Source: Vandiemenella viatica
Lineage: Eukaryota > Arthropoda > Insecta > Orthoptera > Morabidae
Assembly (NCBI GenBank): GCA_031002005.1
Contig: JARYHS010008074.1
Span: 266,973,930 to 267,037,929, forward strand
Length of the DNA: 64,000 nt
Direction of reading: 5' to 3'
Shown in pieces: positions 21,888 through 31,870 of the stretch (the first letter of the stretch is position 1; the number at the start of each line of letters is the position of its first letter). Below the pieces are notes generated by a model, which searched no databases, was not told the DNA's origin, and saw nothing but the letters and a program-made list of their open reading frames with translations. Both the position numbers and the translations under genes were made by a program.

Positions 21888-22029
21888 TATTAAAACACGT
21901 CCGTTTAACGGTTAAGCAAGAATGCAACAGCACATCTTCTGTTTTATTCACCACAGAGAATATACAATATCCATGGACAGCATAGATACTAAGCCTAAGA
22001 CAATTTTATTTCGATATCATATTATAACA
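21888..22029 (-). repeat. Copia 5' LTR (142 bp)
   Basis: Same sequence as the 3' LTR by eye. It precedes the gag start by about 100 bp on the minus strand. Confidence 0.92.
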
Positions 22030-22272
22030 ATCTGTACTAAACGTTTTACATACGAGAAACTAATGTACATTACAATACAGACACACTATTACCACGCATC
22101 ACAAAAAAATTAATAACTCTGAATCTAATCGTCAAATTTGCATGAAACAAACGGCATTTTGTAGCTAAATAATTGGAGCATTGAACAAGTCTAAAAATAA
22201 AAAATCGATTTGTTTGATCCTGTTCTTGACTGTGTCCCTTCAATTAAACCAGTAACACCCATTAGTTTTACA

Positions 22273-22288
22273 TGGCGACTGTGATAAC
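22273..22288 (+). other. Gypsy primer-binding site
   Basis: TGGCGACTGTGATAAC immediately follows the LTR end ..TTTTACA. TGGCGAC-type primer sites occur in mdg1/412-like gypsy elements, where they pair with a tRNA 3' end (Arg type as I recall). Confidence 0.75.
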
Positions 22289-23407
22289 AGGCAGGCTTGA
22301 TACATTAAGTACGAGTAGCACGTGTATTGAACCAAAGACGAGTGTTAGAATATACTCTAAATGCGGAACTAAGCACAAAGACGTTACAAGCAGAAGAGAC
22401 AGTATAAGCAAAGGTTAGCATTACAGCAGTAAGCTCAGTGATGTGGAACTATGTAGGATATGAGAAGGAACTATTTCACGGCAGCGCAGCGACACAGAGT
22501 GGTAGGATACGAGAAGGAACTATAAAGTACAGTGCAGTAACACTGTGGAGGAAGGCATCGGAAGACTGGTGAGGCGCCGGCAACATCTGAACAGCAGAAC
22601 TTAAATGCAGAAGAAACAGGCTATTGAAAATAAGTTCGGCCACGAGGAAATTCAGAAGTTTTTTTAGTAAAGTGAACGAAATCCTATTATAACATACACA
22701 CACACAAATGTCAGTGAATGAAATACAATTTTTTTAGCGCCGGTTGATATTCTTCCGAGCTTCATTAACACAATAATAATAATATACCACCAGAATAAAC
22801 CGAAATTCGTGGGTAAATAAATGTTAAATGGAATTTTTTTTTTGTAAATGTCAGTTTTAATCCATGATTACCAGTTTTCAGTTTAAAATCTTCAGTTTTT
22901 TGACAGAATAACACACTGTGCCATCGGTAATAGAGATTTTTTTTGCGTGTAGAAGATGTTCTGTACATGCCATCTTACAGTTTACCAGCCTATGGAGCTA
23001 CCATGGTGGTGTAAAATGAAGATCAGTTTACACCAAAGGCAGCAGTTAGCAGTACCAGGAATTAATTACTGAATTTTTATTTAAGTTGTATGTTATTTTC
23101 AGCAGTACTTGGGAGAAGCAGTTTAGCAGCAAAGGCTTTCATGAATCTATGTTGTATATTTTCTTGTAAATTTGTTTGAATGTGAAATTTCACCGTCATT
23201 AGCGTTGTGTTTGCTCCACTGGTAACTTGTTGCTTTGTTTTGCTATCGCTGTTTTGGTTGAGAAGCTGAAGTATTTTTTTTTTTTCAAGTGATACAAGTT
23301 GTGGGTCTATAGTTTCTGGAATTATTTTTGAGAGTGTGGGCAATTTAGTGGTCTTACCCCCCCCCCCCAAATTCAGATTCTGAGTAATTCTTTTAAATCT
23401 GTGAAAA
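22289..23407 (+). other. Gypsy untranslated leader
   Basis: About 1.1 kb between primer site and gag without a convincing reading frame. It includes a near-tandem repeat of GTAGGATA(T/C)GAGAAGGAACTAT (22454 / 22501) and a C run near 23360. Confidence 0.6.
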
Positions 23408-25220
23408 TTGAATACTGAGGGAACCATTGTGGAAGGGAAGAGTGAGCAGACCAAGGAGGTCCCTCTTAAAGAAATGCTGATAAAGATGATGGAACAGATC
23501 AACCAGATCTTCAATGCCATAAAAATGGAAATGGCTGAGAAGGGTCACTCCATGGAAGAAAAACTTAATGCCAGAGATAGCTTCTTTGAAGAAAATTTCA
23601 AAACTTTACATGAGAAGAACCACTCCTCTGAAGAAAGTATCAAAGCCATAAAAACTGAAATTGCTGAGCAGAATCACTCGTCTGAGGAAAACTTCAATAC
23701 TTTACATGAGAAGAACCACTCCTCTGAAGAAAACTTCAATGCCATTAAGATTGAAATTTCTGAGAAAAATCAGATCATTCAAGAGAATTTGAGGACAACA
23801 TTAGGGCTGGAATAGATGAGAAAAGGAAAGCCCTTCATGATAATATCACCAGGGATTTGGATGGAATACTCCTACAAATAAGTGAAGAAATGGAACAATT
23901 TCAGCAGAAATGTATTTTAAGAGGAGATGAAACAAAGGCAGATTTTGAACATATCAAGCAGGAAATGAAGGTGGAAGTTGGACACATGCAGCAATGAGTC
24001 GAAATCATAGATAATAAGGTAGGATATCAAGATCTTAAATTAAAAGCAATGGAAGAGGACCTTAAGGTGTGTGATGAGCATGTGAAAGGAGCTCAGAGAG
24101 AAGTCAAATTTTGTACAGAGAAAATCAGTTACCTGGTAGAATGAATAGAAAAGGTTAGACTGGCTGCAAGTTGTGAAATAGAGGACAAGATCAACAGAAA
24201 AGTTCCTTGTCTGGTCCTTGTCCTTGTCTGAGGAAAGTTTGAAGGCACAGGTGCCGGTGGCAATAAAAGAAGAAATGAGCAAGTACCAAGGGATTCTTAC
24301 TAGTTCCTGCGGTCATGGATACCCAATAGAAGAAAAATGTGATCCCGGAGATGTTTGATGACTCAGGGAAGCTGCACCCAGTGGATTTCTTGGATAATTT
24401 TTAATCTTATCCACCTTTTCAAGTTGCTTTAGATGACAGAAATATAAGGATGGTTCACGAACACATGAGAGGAAGAGCACGCCTATGGGGTGACCGTTTT
24501 TCAAAAGAATGCAAGACTTACCAGTGCTTCAATAAAGAGTTTCTGAGACACTTTTGGTCGGTAGAGAGGCAGGTAGCTGTCAAGTCGGAATTGATGCATG
24601 GCGAACCATATGCATCAGGTAAAGAAACCCAAAGAAGATTTCTTCCTGAAGTGTTTGGCCAAATGTCATTACTTCGACCAGCCTTATAGCGAGGCAGAAT
24701 ATGTTGAAATAACCATGACCAGGTTGCTGCAACACACACAGCTAATTTTTGTGAGCCACCGGATAAATAATGTTTCCAAAGCCATCGAGATGTTGGGAAA
24801 ACATTGATTCTCAAGAGAAGAGGATGAATCGGAAGAGACCAAGAGAGAGGGAGAACCAGAATGAATCACAGGATAGAGGAAGGAGAGAAAACTATAATGA
24901 TCAAAGAGATTAACATGGTAATGGACATCATCATTGGAGGAGGGGACAAGAAGTAATTTTAACAAGACCGATGTCGAAGTAGAGAGCGGAAACAACAAAA
25001 TAATGACCAAAGAAATCAGCAAGAGGGTAGACCAAAGACGACTAGCAATCCCTCCAAGGGAAAGCAGAAGGCGGGAAATTGCTAGCTGCCACTGTTTTGG
25101 TCCGACCAGGGGCAGAACAGACTGTTGGACCACCAAGGGAAATGCCAACAGAAATAGGAAAAGTGCCACCCATCCTGCAAAAAGGAAAATGTCTAACTAC
25201 ATGAAGAGGTGCTGAGTTTA
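23408..25220 (+). pseudogene. Gypsy gag, broken
   Basis: The first open piece (23408-23815) is a repetitive coiled coil with units such as EKNHSSEENF and SEENFNAIK. After stops, 24450-24810 gives a capsid-like segment (RGRARLWGDRF, then CLAKCHYFDQPYSEAEYVEI in a shifted frame). A Cys/His-containing piece (CHCFGPTRGRTDCW) near 25090 is probably the remains of a nucleocapsid zinc knuckle. Gag would form the particle in the cytoplasm. At least three frame changes make it non-functional. Confidence 0.75.
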
Positions 25221-26058
25221 TCATTCATTCTAAAGAATTCATAAATGACCAAGGACAAGTGATGTCTTGTGTAATCAGTTCAATGTTTACAAGTCAAGAT
25301 GAAGTTGATTCCTGTAAGTTTGTAGAAATTGAGGAATTTTGGCATTTTTGCAAGAGAACGGATGATTCTATTATTAGAATCGAAGATGACTTGCTTGAAG
25401 ACGGATAACGAAGTGGTAATGGTTGGGTAAATAGTCTCACTGTGACTAAGAGTCTGTCCTTAGGTAGAGAAAAGCTTAGAAAAGAGAGAGAAGAAGTAGA
25501 CATGAAAGAAGTTTCTGACAGTGAAGATGAAAAATACCACCATTTTGATGAAGACTGCGATGAGAGCCTGTATACTTTTGGTGATAGCGGAATGGTGCTG
25601 ATCTCTAAAGACAACAACAACACCTTTAAGAGTCACAACATAGTGACGTGAAGTTCAGAGTGGAGAGAAAGGGATTCTCGTTCCGCAGACATAATAAGAG
25701 TCACGGAAGGGGTAGACAGAGAAGGGGCAGAAGACGAAAAGAATGAAGCAGAAGACGAAAAAATGAAACAGAAGGCTATAGTGAAGAAGGAGAGGAAGGT
25801 GGTAACACTTTTGAAGAGTATTAACTTATTTACAGAGCGACAGACAATTCTATCCAAAACATCCTCAGGTCAGAATGTCAAAATCTGGAGGATGGCAGTT
25901 TGTCAGTATTGAGGTGGAAGGTGTAATCTCCACAGCAACTGGTCAATTGACGGTGGAGAAGACTTAACATCAGAAAAAAGGATGAACAAAGTTTTAACCA
26001 GGGGAATGAAGAAGACACAGAAGCAGATTGGAACGAAGAAAAGGAAAGTGATGTCAAG
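25221..26058 (+). other. Gypsy gag-pol linker, acidic, broken frames
   Basis: Charged, Glu/Lys-rich text in changing frames (for example 25442-25651) without a recognisable domain, placed between the gag knuckle and protease. Confidence 0.45.
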
Positions 26059-26670
26059 TTGAAGAAAGGTAGAAAGGACTATTTGGCCATGGAATTGCAT
26101 GTTAGTTTAGTACACCTTAGTGATCCCAGGGAGGACCCTGTAGAAGAAGATAATCAGTTGAAGCAAAGGATATTCAGGGTGCCAACTGTAGAGATTGATG
26201 TATTAGGGAAGAAAGTTAGAACAGTGATTGTCACAGGAGCAGAAGTTTCATGTATATCTGAAGCTCAATGCAAGGAGCTGGCAGAGGGACATGAATGTGA
26301 GTATTGGCCGACAAACACAATTACAATAGTGCTAGCTGCAGGGAAGAAGAGTAAAAAAGTAATGAAGCGGATTTTATTGATATGAAAAGTTGATGGACAG
26401 GAAGTGGGCATTCATATGTATGTGGTCCCCAATCTCTATGTTGACTGTATCATCGGCGTGGATTGGATCATACCAACAGACGCCATATTGCACTTTGGAA
26501 AGGGTTACATGGAATTCTACACCAAGGGAAAGAAATGTCGAGCAGAAATTGGAAATGTTAGGAGTGAGCTGGGAGAGAGTTTTATTGGGATCAAGGTAGA
26601 CTATACCAAGGTTGAAGACGACCCTGAAGAGGAAGAGGACACTCGATGGAAAGAGGGAGAAGGTTAAGGA
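26059..26670 (+). pseudogene. Gypsy aspartic protease, broken
   Basis: The active-site region reads VTGAEVSCI where the family has D-T/S-G-A. The catalytic Asp is replaced by Val. IIGVDWI, the second conserved protease loop region, follows near 26450 in a shifted frame. Protease would cut the polyprotein. The substitution alone should abolish activity. Confidence 0.75.
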
Positions 26671-26779
26671 AAGGAAAAGGAAACGGATTGACCAGAAGGT
26701 GGAGAGTTTGGAATATGCCCGCGTGATATACAAGAACATTTCGAGAATGTTTTCTCCAACAAGCCTGGCCTGGTAAAAG

Positions 26780-27581
26780 GCTACCAGTGTCACTTCAAAG
26801 TAACAAAAGGAAAACCTTTCTCCATAAAACTATATCCTATACTACTTGCGAAAAGGGACAAAGTGAGGTAAGAATTGGAACGTATGAAGAGTTGGGGAAT
26901 CATCGAGAGGTCGCAGAGCGAGTATACAAGTCCACTTGTTGTTGTGATGAAAGGATCAATCAATTACATTAGTGCTAGACGCGAGGCCACTAAACAAGAT
27001 TTTGATAACGGAGAGAGATCATCCAGAGAAAGTGGATGATATACTATGAAAGTTCCACAGGGTGAAATATCTATCATCTCTTGACCTCACTTCATATTGG
27101 CAGATTCCCATTCATGAAGAGTCTAGAAAATACACGGCATTCAGATTGGAAGGAAGATGTTACCAGTTTAAGGTACTTGCATTTGGACTGAATAATTCCG
27201 TGGCCCATGTCATCAGAGCTCTAGACCAAGTACTTGGTAAAGAGCTGAGAGAGTACAGGTGTACATTGACGACATAATTATTGCAACCAGGAGTTATTGA
27301 GGGGAGTCCTGACAGCGATACAAAATGCTGGAATGACATTGAAAAATAAGAAATGCGTCTTTCTATGGTCATGCTTGAAATTTCTAGGACATATGATCAT
27401 GCCAGAAGGAATTTTGGTAGATAATTCGAGGTTGGAGGCTATTCAGAAGTTTCCTCGACCAACCAATAAAACGCAAATGAATAGCTTTTTAGGTTTATGT
27501 GGCTTTTATAGCAAATTTGTACCAGAGCAACAATTAAACAGCCCAAATCTATGGAATTTAGATAAAAAAAATTCTGTTTAG
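26780..27581 (+). pseudogene. Gypsy reverse transcriptase, broken
   Basis: The order of RT motifs is visible: SPLVVV near 26935, LSSLDLTSYWQIPI (27070, first catalytic Asp in LDLTS) and FKVLAFGLNN (27170). The catalytic VYIDD box is encoded at 27259-27273 but one frame away from the preceding piece, and FLGHMI and FLGLCGFYSKF follow downstream. At least two frameshifts separate the motifs. Confidence 0.88.
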
Positions 27582-27599
27582 TAATGAGATGAGTGTGAG

Positions 27600-28078
27600 A
27601 GAGACTTCCATGTCATTAAACAAGCATTGGCACAAAAGAGAATCCTTTCATTCCCCGATTGGAATTTGGACCTTTGTCTAGCCACTGACAGTTCGCACTA
27701 CGGTTTAGGTGACGAAATTTTTCAGGAGAAGGAAGTAAATGGGATAAGGGAACACCACACAATTGCTTTTGTCAGTAGAATGTTCAATGCCCATGAAATG
27801 AGATATGGTGTGACAGAAAGGAAGCACTAGCTGTGGTCTGGAGCTTTCAGAAGCTCAGAAGCTTACTAGGGAGAAAGATAATTATCCATACTGACCATAG
27901 GGCCCTATTGTTCTTGATGAATTGTTTGCTAACCCATGGCAGATTAACCCGTTGGGCTCTATTACTTCAAGAATTCCAATTTGATATCAAACTGGGAAAA
28001 AGAAAACCTGATGGCGGATTGCTTGTCCAGACTCCCTATCAGAATGCCATAGAACAGACAATACAAGAAGCAGCCTAA
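27600..28078 (+). pseudogene. Gypsy RNase H, broken
   Basis: 27627-27830 includes DLCLATDSSHYGLG (catalytic Asp region) and HTIAFVSRMF. 27833-28078, in another frame, has IIIHTDHRALLFLM and DIKLGKRKPDG. The frame change at about 27830 splits the domain. Confidence 0.85.
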
Positions 28079-28184
28079 AATTATCTGGAAGGGGTTTCTC
28101 AAGAAAGTAAGATCATTAAATGGATGAGGGAAATGAATGTTCATCAAAGAAAGGATGAGGGATGGAGAGAGGTCATAGAAGCCC

Positions 28185-29293
28185 TTGAAGATACAAGTAA
28201 CCATAGAACATTGGAGAAACACTATTGCCTGTTCAAAGGTTGTACTGTTCTATTGGAAATCAGAGGATAGCAAGGAGTGTAAAATCTGTATACCAGAACA
28301 CTGTGTAGACGAGTGGATTAGATATCACCATCTCAGCTATGGACACTACGGAGCAAACAAATGCTCACTTATAATGAGAGAATATTGCTGTTTTGGGAAC
28401 TTAGAAACGAGAGTAGCCAAGGTGTTATCATTGTGTGAAACTTGTCAGAAAGTCAAGGTGGACAATGTGTCAAGGTTGGGAAGGATGAAGAGTATAATCC
28501 CTTCAGGACCTCAAGAATTAATATCAGTTGACTTATATGGACCATTGCCAGCATCTAGGGGAGGAGTCACTACTATTTTCGTTGCCATAGAAGACGCCTT
28601 TACCAAGTATGTCAAACTCCACCCAATCAAGATGGCAACTATGGAGGTACTTTTAGGCAAAGTACTTATCCAATACTTACCCACTGTGGGAAAAACCAAA
28701 GCAGGTACTATCCGATAATGGACCCCAGTTCGCCAACAAGAAATGGACTGAAGTACTGGAAGGAGAGGGAATAGAAGTTAAGAAAACCTCATTCTTCCAC
28801 CCACAAGGAAACATCGTAGAAAGGGTTGTGGCAAAAAATTGGGAAGTGGTTTAGAATCTACTGCCAACACAATCATAAGAGTTGGGCACAGCAGGTAGAA
28901 AAGTTTGAAGATGTGATTAATACTATTCCTCATGGACCTATTAAAATAACTCCTTCGGAATCGATGTTTGAAGAACCAGCTCCAAGAATTGTTACCAAAT
29001 ATGTAGATTTTCCTGATGGTATGACAATAGATTTCCAACAGAAAATTGAGGAAGCAAAGAAAGTGTTATTGGAGAAAGCCAAGGCATGACAGATGAGGCA
29101 TAACAAGAAGGGAAAGGTGACTACCTACCAGGAAGAGGACTTAGTGCTCATTCAGACAAATTTCAAGTCTTCTTCTATCAATCACGAAATAAAGAAATTC
29201 AAGATACTGTACAAAGGACCATATAGATTGAAGGAAAGCCACAGAGAAAACCCTTATACCGTAGAATACCCGAAAGATAGGAAGTTAAAATGA
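28185..29293 (+). pseudogene. Gypsy integrase, broken
   Basis: An HHCC zinc region (HHLSYGHYGANKC and CETCQKVK) lies near 28325-28450. The catalytic core has Asp in ISVDLYGPLP (28530), Asp in LSDNGPQF (28707, shifted frame) and Glu in GNIVERVV (28813). A C-terminal part with KEEDLV/YKGPYRLKE-like text is at 29093-29293. Integrase would insert the cDNA. All three acidic residues survive but the frame does not. No chromodomain is seen. Confidence 0.85.
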
Positions 29294-30031
29294 ACCTACA
29301 AAGTTATATCCCTCAAACCATTCAAGACAGACACTTAGGGTGGGGGAAGGTACTGGAGTGCCTAGGGGTAAGAGGTATCCTGAACACCAGGTGAAACCCT
29401 CCCCATCCTGTTGTAAATCTCACGGTTGTAAATATATTTTCCTTTTTTTATATTAGGTGTTAGTTTATTTTTAGTTAAGTAATACAGTTTTGTGCTTAAG
29501 ATATATCGGGAGGCTAATGACCCTTTCCCTCCACTGGGTTCTTTTATATACCATACTGTTGATTTAAGAAGCTCGGAGGGAATGTCAAACTGGTTGCTAG
29601 TGACCTAATGTCGCATTCTCTAGGTCCTGACAGAAGACCAATACAATGATAAAGTGAGTGGCCAGTGTACCAAGGTGTGAACCACATTTCATACGATTTG
29701 TGTGTTAGCTGTTAAGTCTTAAGAAAGGACAGCAGATGAGATCACGTCAATGTATGACAACGTGCGATGGGATCCAAACTGTTTAGTATGTACAAATGTT
29801 TGTTTATGTCATATGAATTCTGTATTCACATGCTTGATGTCAATGTACCCATAAAATGTAATTTTAGGATAGGTAACGACCACCAACAACTTTATGTAAA
29901 AGTTAATTCCTAGGTAATTTTGTACTGGTAAGCAGTGGCGAGCTACCTAGTCACAGCTTGACTATTTGTAGGACTCTGGTTAAATTGCTCACTGTTTGCT
30001 TCACATTTTCAACCAGAGACCTGGAAGGGAT
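29294..30031 (+). other. Gypsy 3' non-coding region
   Basis: About 740 bp between integrase and the 3' LTR with no env-like frame. It ends in a purine-rich stretch, GAGACCTGGAAGGGA, directly before the LTR, the likely polypurine tract. Confidence 0.6.
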
Positions 30032-30740
30032 TGTGACATTACGGTAATCTAGCAATCCACTATTAAAGGGTATCTGTGCATGTATCTATAATTGACAGAG
30101 TGAGAAGCACTTCTGTATGCTAGACCCGCCGTCAGTTAGTCATGTTTTAGCTCTCACATCAGTAACGCGGGAAACAGCTGATGGTGGCTCAGGAGTGAAA
30201 TAATGTGTTATGAAAAAGTATCAGGGCATTTTGGATACGTAATACACGGTTCTGCGTCGGAAAGAAATATTGGCTTAACGTCGGTAACATCAGACAAGCC
30301 AGGGAATGTAAAATGTGCTATAGTGGACTAGTGATTGTTGTACAGGCATTCAAAGTATTACTAATTGAATGAATGTATTCTGAATTAAACTTAATCCTCG
30401 GAAGGGCTTGTGATCTTCAGACAAGTGATATTTAATTTTGGTTGGGGGTCGGCGTATTAATGTTAACCGTAAACTGATGGAATAAAAGGTGTTCGGTAGC
30501 ATACTTCAGATGTGTGTGTGTGTGTTTGTTTCATTTACTTGTCCCTGTGAATTTGTGAATCCAAAATCACGGAGAATTGTAAGCGCATTTTAGTGTGTTC
30601 ACCATCCAGCCATGGTGACCAAATTACGAAATAATAATCTACGAAGTCTTGATGCATCCATTAGGTGGGTCAGAATACGGTGTCATAACGACCTCACTTA
30701 TGATCAATTAATTAAACCAGTAATGCCCATTGGTTTTACA
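30032..30740 (+). repeat. Gypsy 3' LTR
   Basis: 709 bp, TGTGACATTACG..GGTTTTACA, uninterrupted counterpart of the 5' LTR. It contains a TG microsatellite near 30510 and shows the empty site of the TIR element (GATCAATTAATTAAACC near 30702). Confidence 0.9.
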
Positions 30741-31600
30741 AATGGTAATGTATGCCTTAATACCTGTTGGCCAATCTGTACACCTGAAGGAAATATGTGG
30801 AAACATAAACATTATGAGGTTCATTTTTGATTGGTATGTGGCAATTTGAAAATATTGGGTATGCTCCTAGGACAACTATCAGGAAATATCAAGTTCCCGT
30901 TTCATCAATGAATGGGACAGTTGGGCTCGTGAACAAAAACAGTGACACCGTAGGTTGGAATTGGTTCCAGGGGACAAAAATATCAATTGTGACCCTCTAG
31001 TGGAAAGGGATGGAATACTCTTGCCATCTTTGCACCTCAGACTTGGCAAACTGAAGCATGTTAAGGCATTATCCACAACTTCCATACATTACCTAAGTAA
31101 GGCAACTGTTTCAAATATCTATGTAACAAGTTCACCACCCTGTCAGATGCTAAGTTGAAAGAGGGCGTGTTCTGGTCCCAATATTCAGAAACTAATGTTA
31201 GATGAAGATTTCCTTCATTCAATCAATGCTGTGGAGTGAGAAGTGTAGACTGCCTTTAAGTGTGTGGTTCAAAACTTCCTGGGAAACAACCATAGCCCAG
31301 AGCATATCAACAAAGTTGAGAACATGATGACAAAATTTAAAATGCTGGGTTGCTCAATGAGTTTGATGTTACATTTTTTTCATTCACACCTTAACTTTTT
31401 TTGTACAAATCTGAGTTCTGTAAATGAGGAATAATGTGAAAGATACCATTAGGATACAAGGACATGGAACAACAATACTAGGGGAACTAGGAATGTTTGG
31501 ATGATAGATGACTACTGCTGGATGTTTCACCATGAGCTCACGGAAATGCTACACAAGAGAAAAAGCTGGGTCTACTCCATGACAACTTAGAAAGCACAGA
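30741..31600 (+). pseudogene. Uncharacterised repeated protein family, C-terminal part (broken)
   Basis: Continuation of the sequence at 16470-17221 after the gypsy insertion. Short translated pieces in several frames include WKHKHYEVHF, GMLLGQLSG, SDAKLKEGVF, GHGTTILGELG and MIDDYCWMFH. This fits one long protein of the uncharacterised invertebrate family. The AATG target duplication marks the junction. No intact frame remains. Confidence 0.55.
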
Positions 31601-31739
31601 ATAAATTAGGTTAATGCATGTTTTGTACCACATTCTCTGTATGCACTGTTCACTGTGTGCATAATTCAATATGTTATTATTTTATACTTGTATTCTACTT
31701 GAGCATGATTTGTGTGCCATGTATATGTACTACTTCAAT

Positions 31740-31870
31740 ATTTTATATCAGTATTGGCAAAGTGTATGATTTTTGCAAAACTGGGTGATACAATGTTTTG
31801 AATATCATTTTCAAATTTAGGAGGCAGAAATACATAACAAACACCTACTTGCAGAAAAAGGTTTTTCACT
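31740..31870 (+). repeat. 3' region of the uncharacterised family
   Basis: The stretch TTGAATATCATTTTCAAATT and the following AAATACATAACAAACACC match, in inverse, 14780-14905. A conserved non-coding end downstream of the coding remnant indicates that the family is a mobile or repeated unit rather than a single-copy gene. Confidence 0.55.

Larger units (their letters stand above)
18281..22029 (-). mobile_element. Ty1/copia retrotransposon, young but missing most of RT
   Basis: Two 142-bp LTRs (18281-18422 and 21888-22029) look identical base for base. The 5-bp target duplication ATCTG lies at 18276-18280 and 22030-22034. The element reads on the minus strand with gag, protease and integrase in one open frame (19237-21789). 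Beyond it are only scraps of RT and RNase H. The purine run GTGGGGG next to the 3' LTR (18423-18429, minus strand) is the polypurine tract. Identical LTRs with a defective pol point to mobilisation by a relative. Confidence 0.93.
17893..22241. mobile_element. Small TIR element (MITE-like) in the gypsy LTR, itself carrying copia
   Basis: The left end GGGGACACAGTCGCG and right end GACTGTGTCCCTTC share the inverted core GGGACACAGTC. TTAA lies immediately to the left and AATTAA to the right, where the undisturbed 3' LTR reads GATCAATTAATTAAACC, so the target was TTAA or similar. Without the copia insertion the element is about 600 bp with no coding capacity. A TTAA target suggests piggyBac-like mobilisation, but the TIRs are not diagnostic to me. 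Confidence 0.7.
17222..30740 (+). mobile_element. Ty3/gypsy LTR retrotransposon, nested host of other insertions
   Basis: The LTRs start TGTGACATTACG and end TTTTACA (5' LTR from 17222 to 22272, interrupted; 3' LTR 30032-30740, 709 bp). A 4-bp target duplication AATG lies at 17218-17221 and 30741-30744. A primer site follows the 5' LTR at 22273. The order gag, protease, RT, RNase H, integrase is that of Ty3/gypsy elements. All frames are broken. The LTRs differ at roughly 15% of positions over their first ~145 bp (counted by eye), so the insertion is old. No envelope gene is seen. It interrupts the uncharacterised family sequence. Confidence 0.92.

Noticed and set aside
23408..23815. Coiled-coil protein resembling a host structural gene
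   Set aside because: It sits at the gag position between gypsy LTRs, after the primer site, and is followed by capsid- and knuckle-like pieces.
24684..25169. 161-codon minus-strand frame, Leu/Ser-rich
   Set aside because: It is antisense to the broken gypsy gag region and has no domain.
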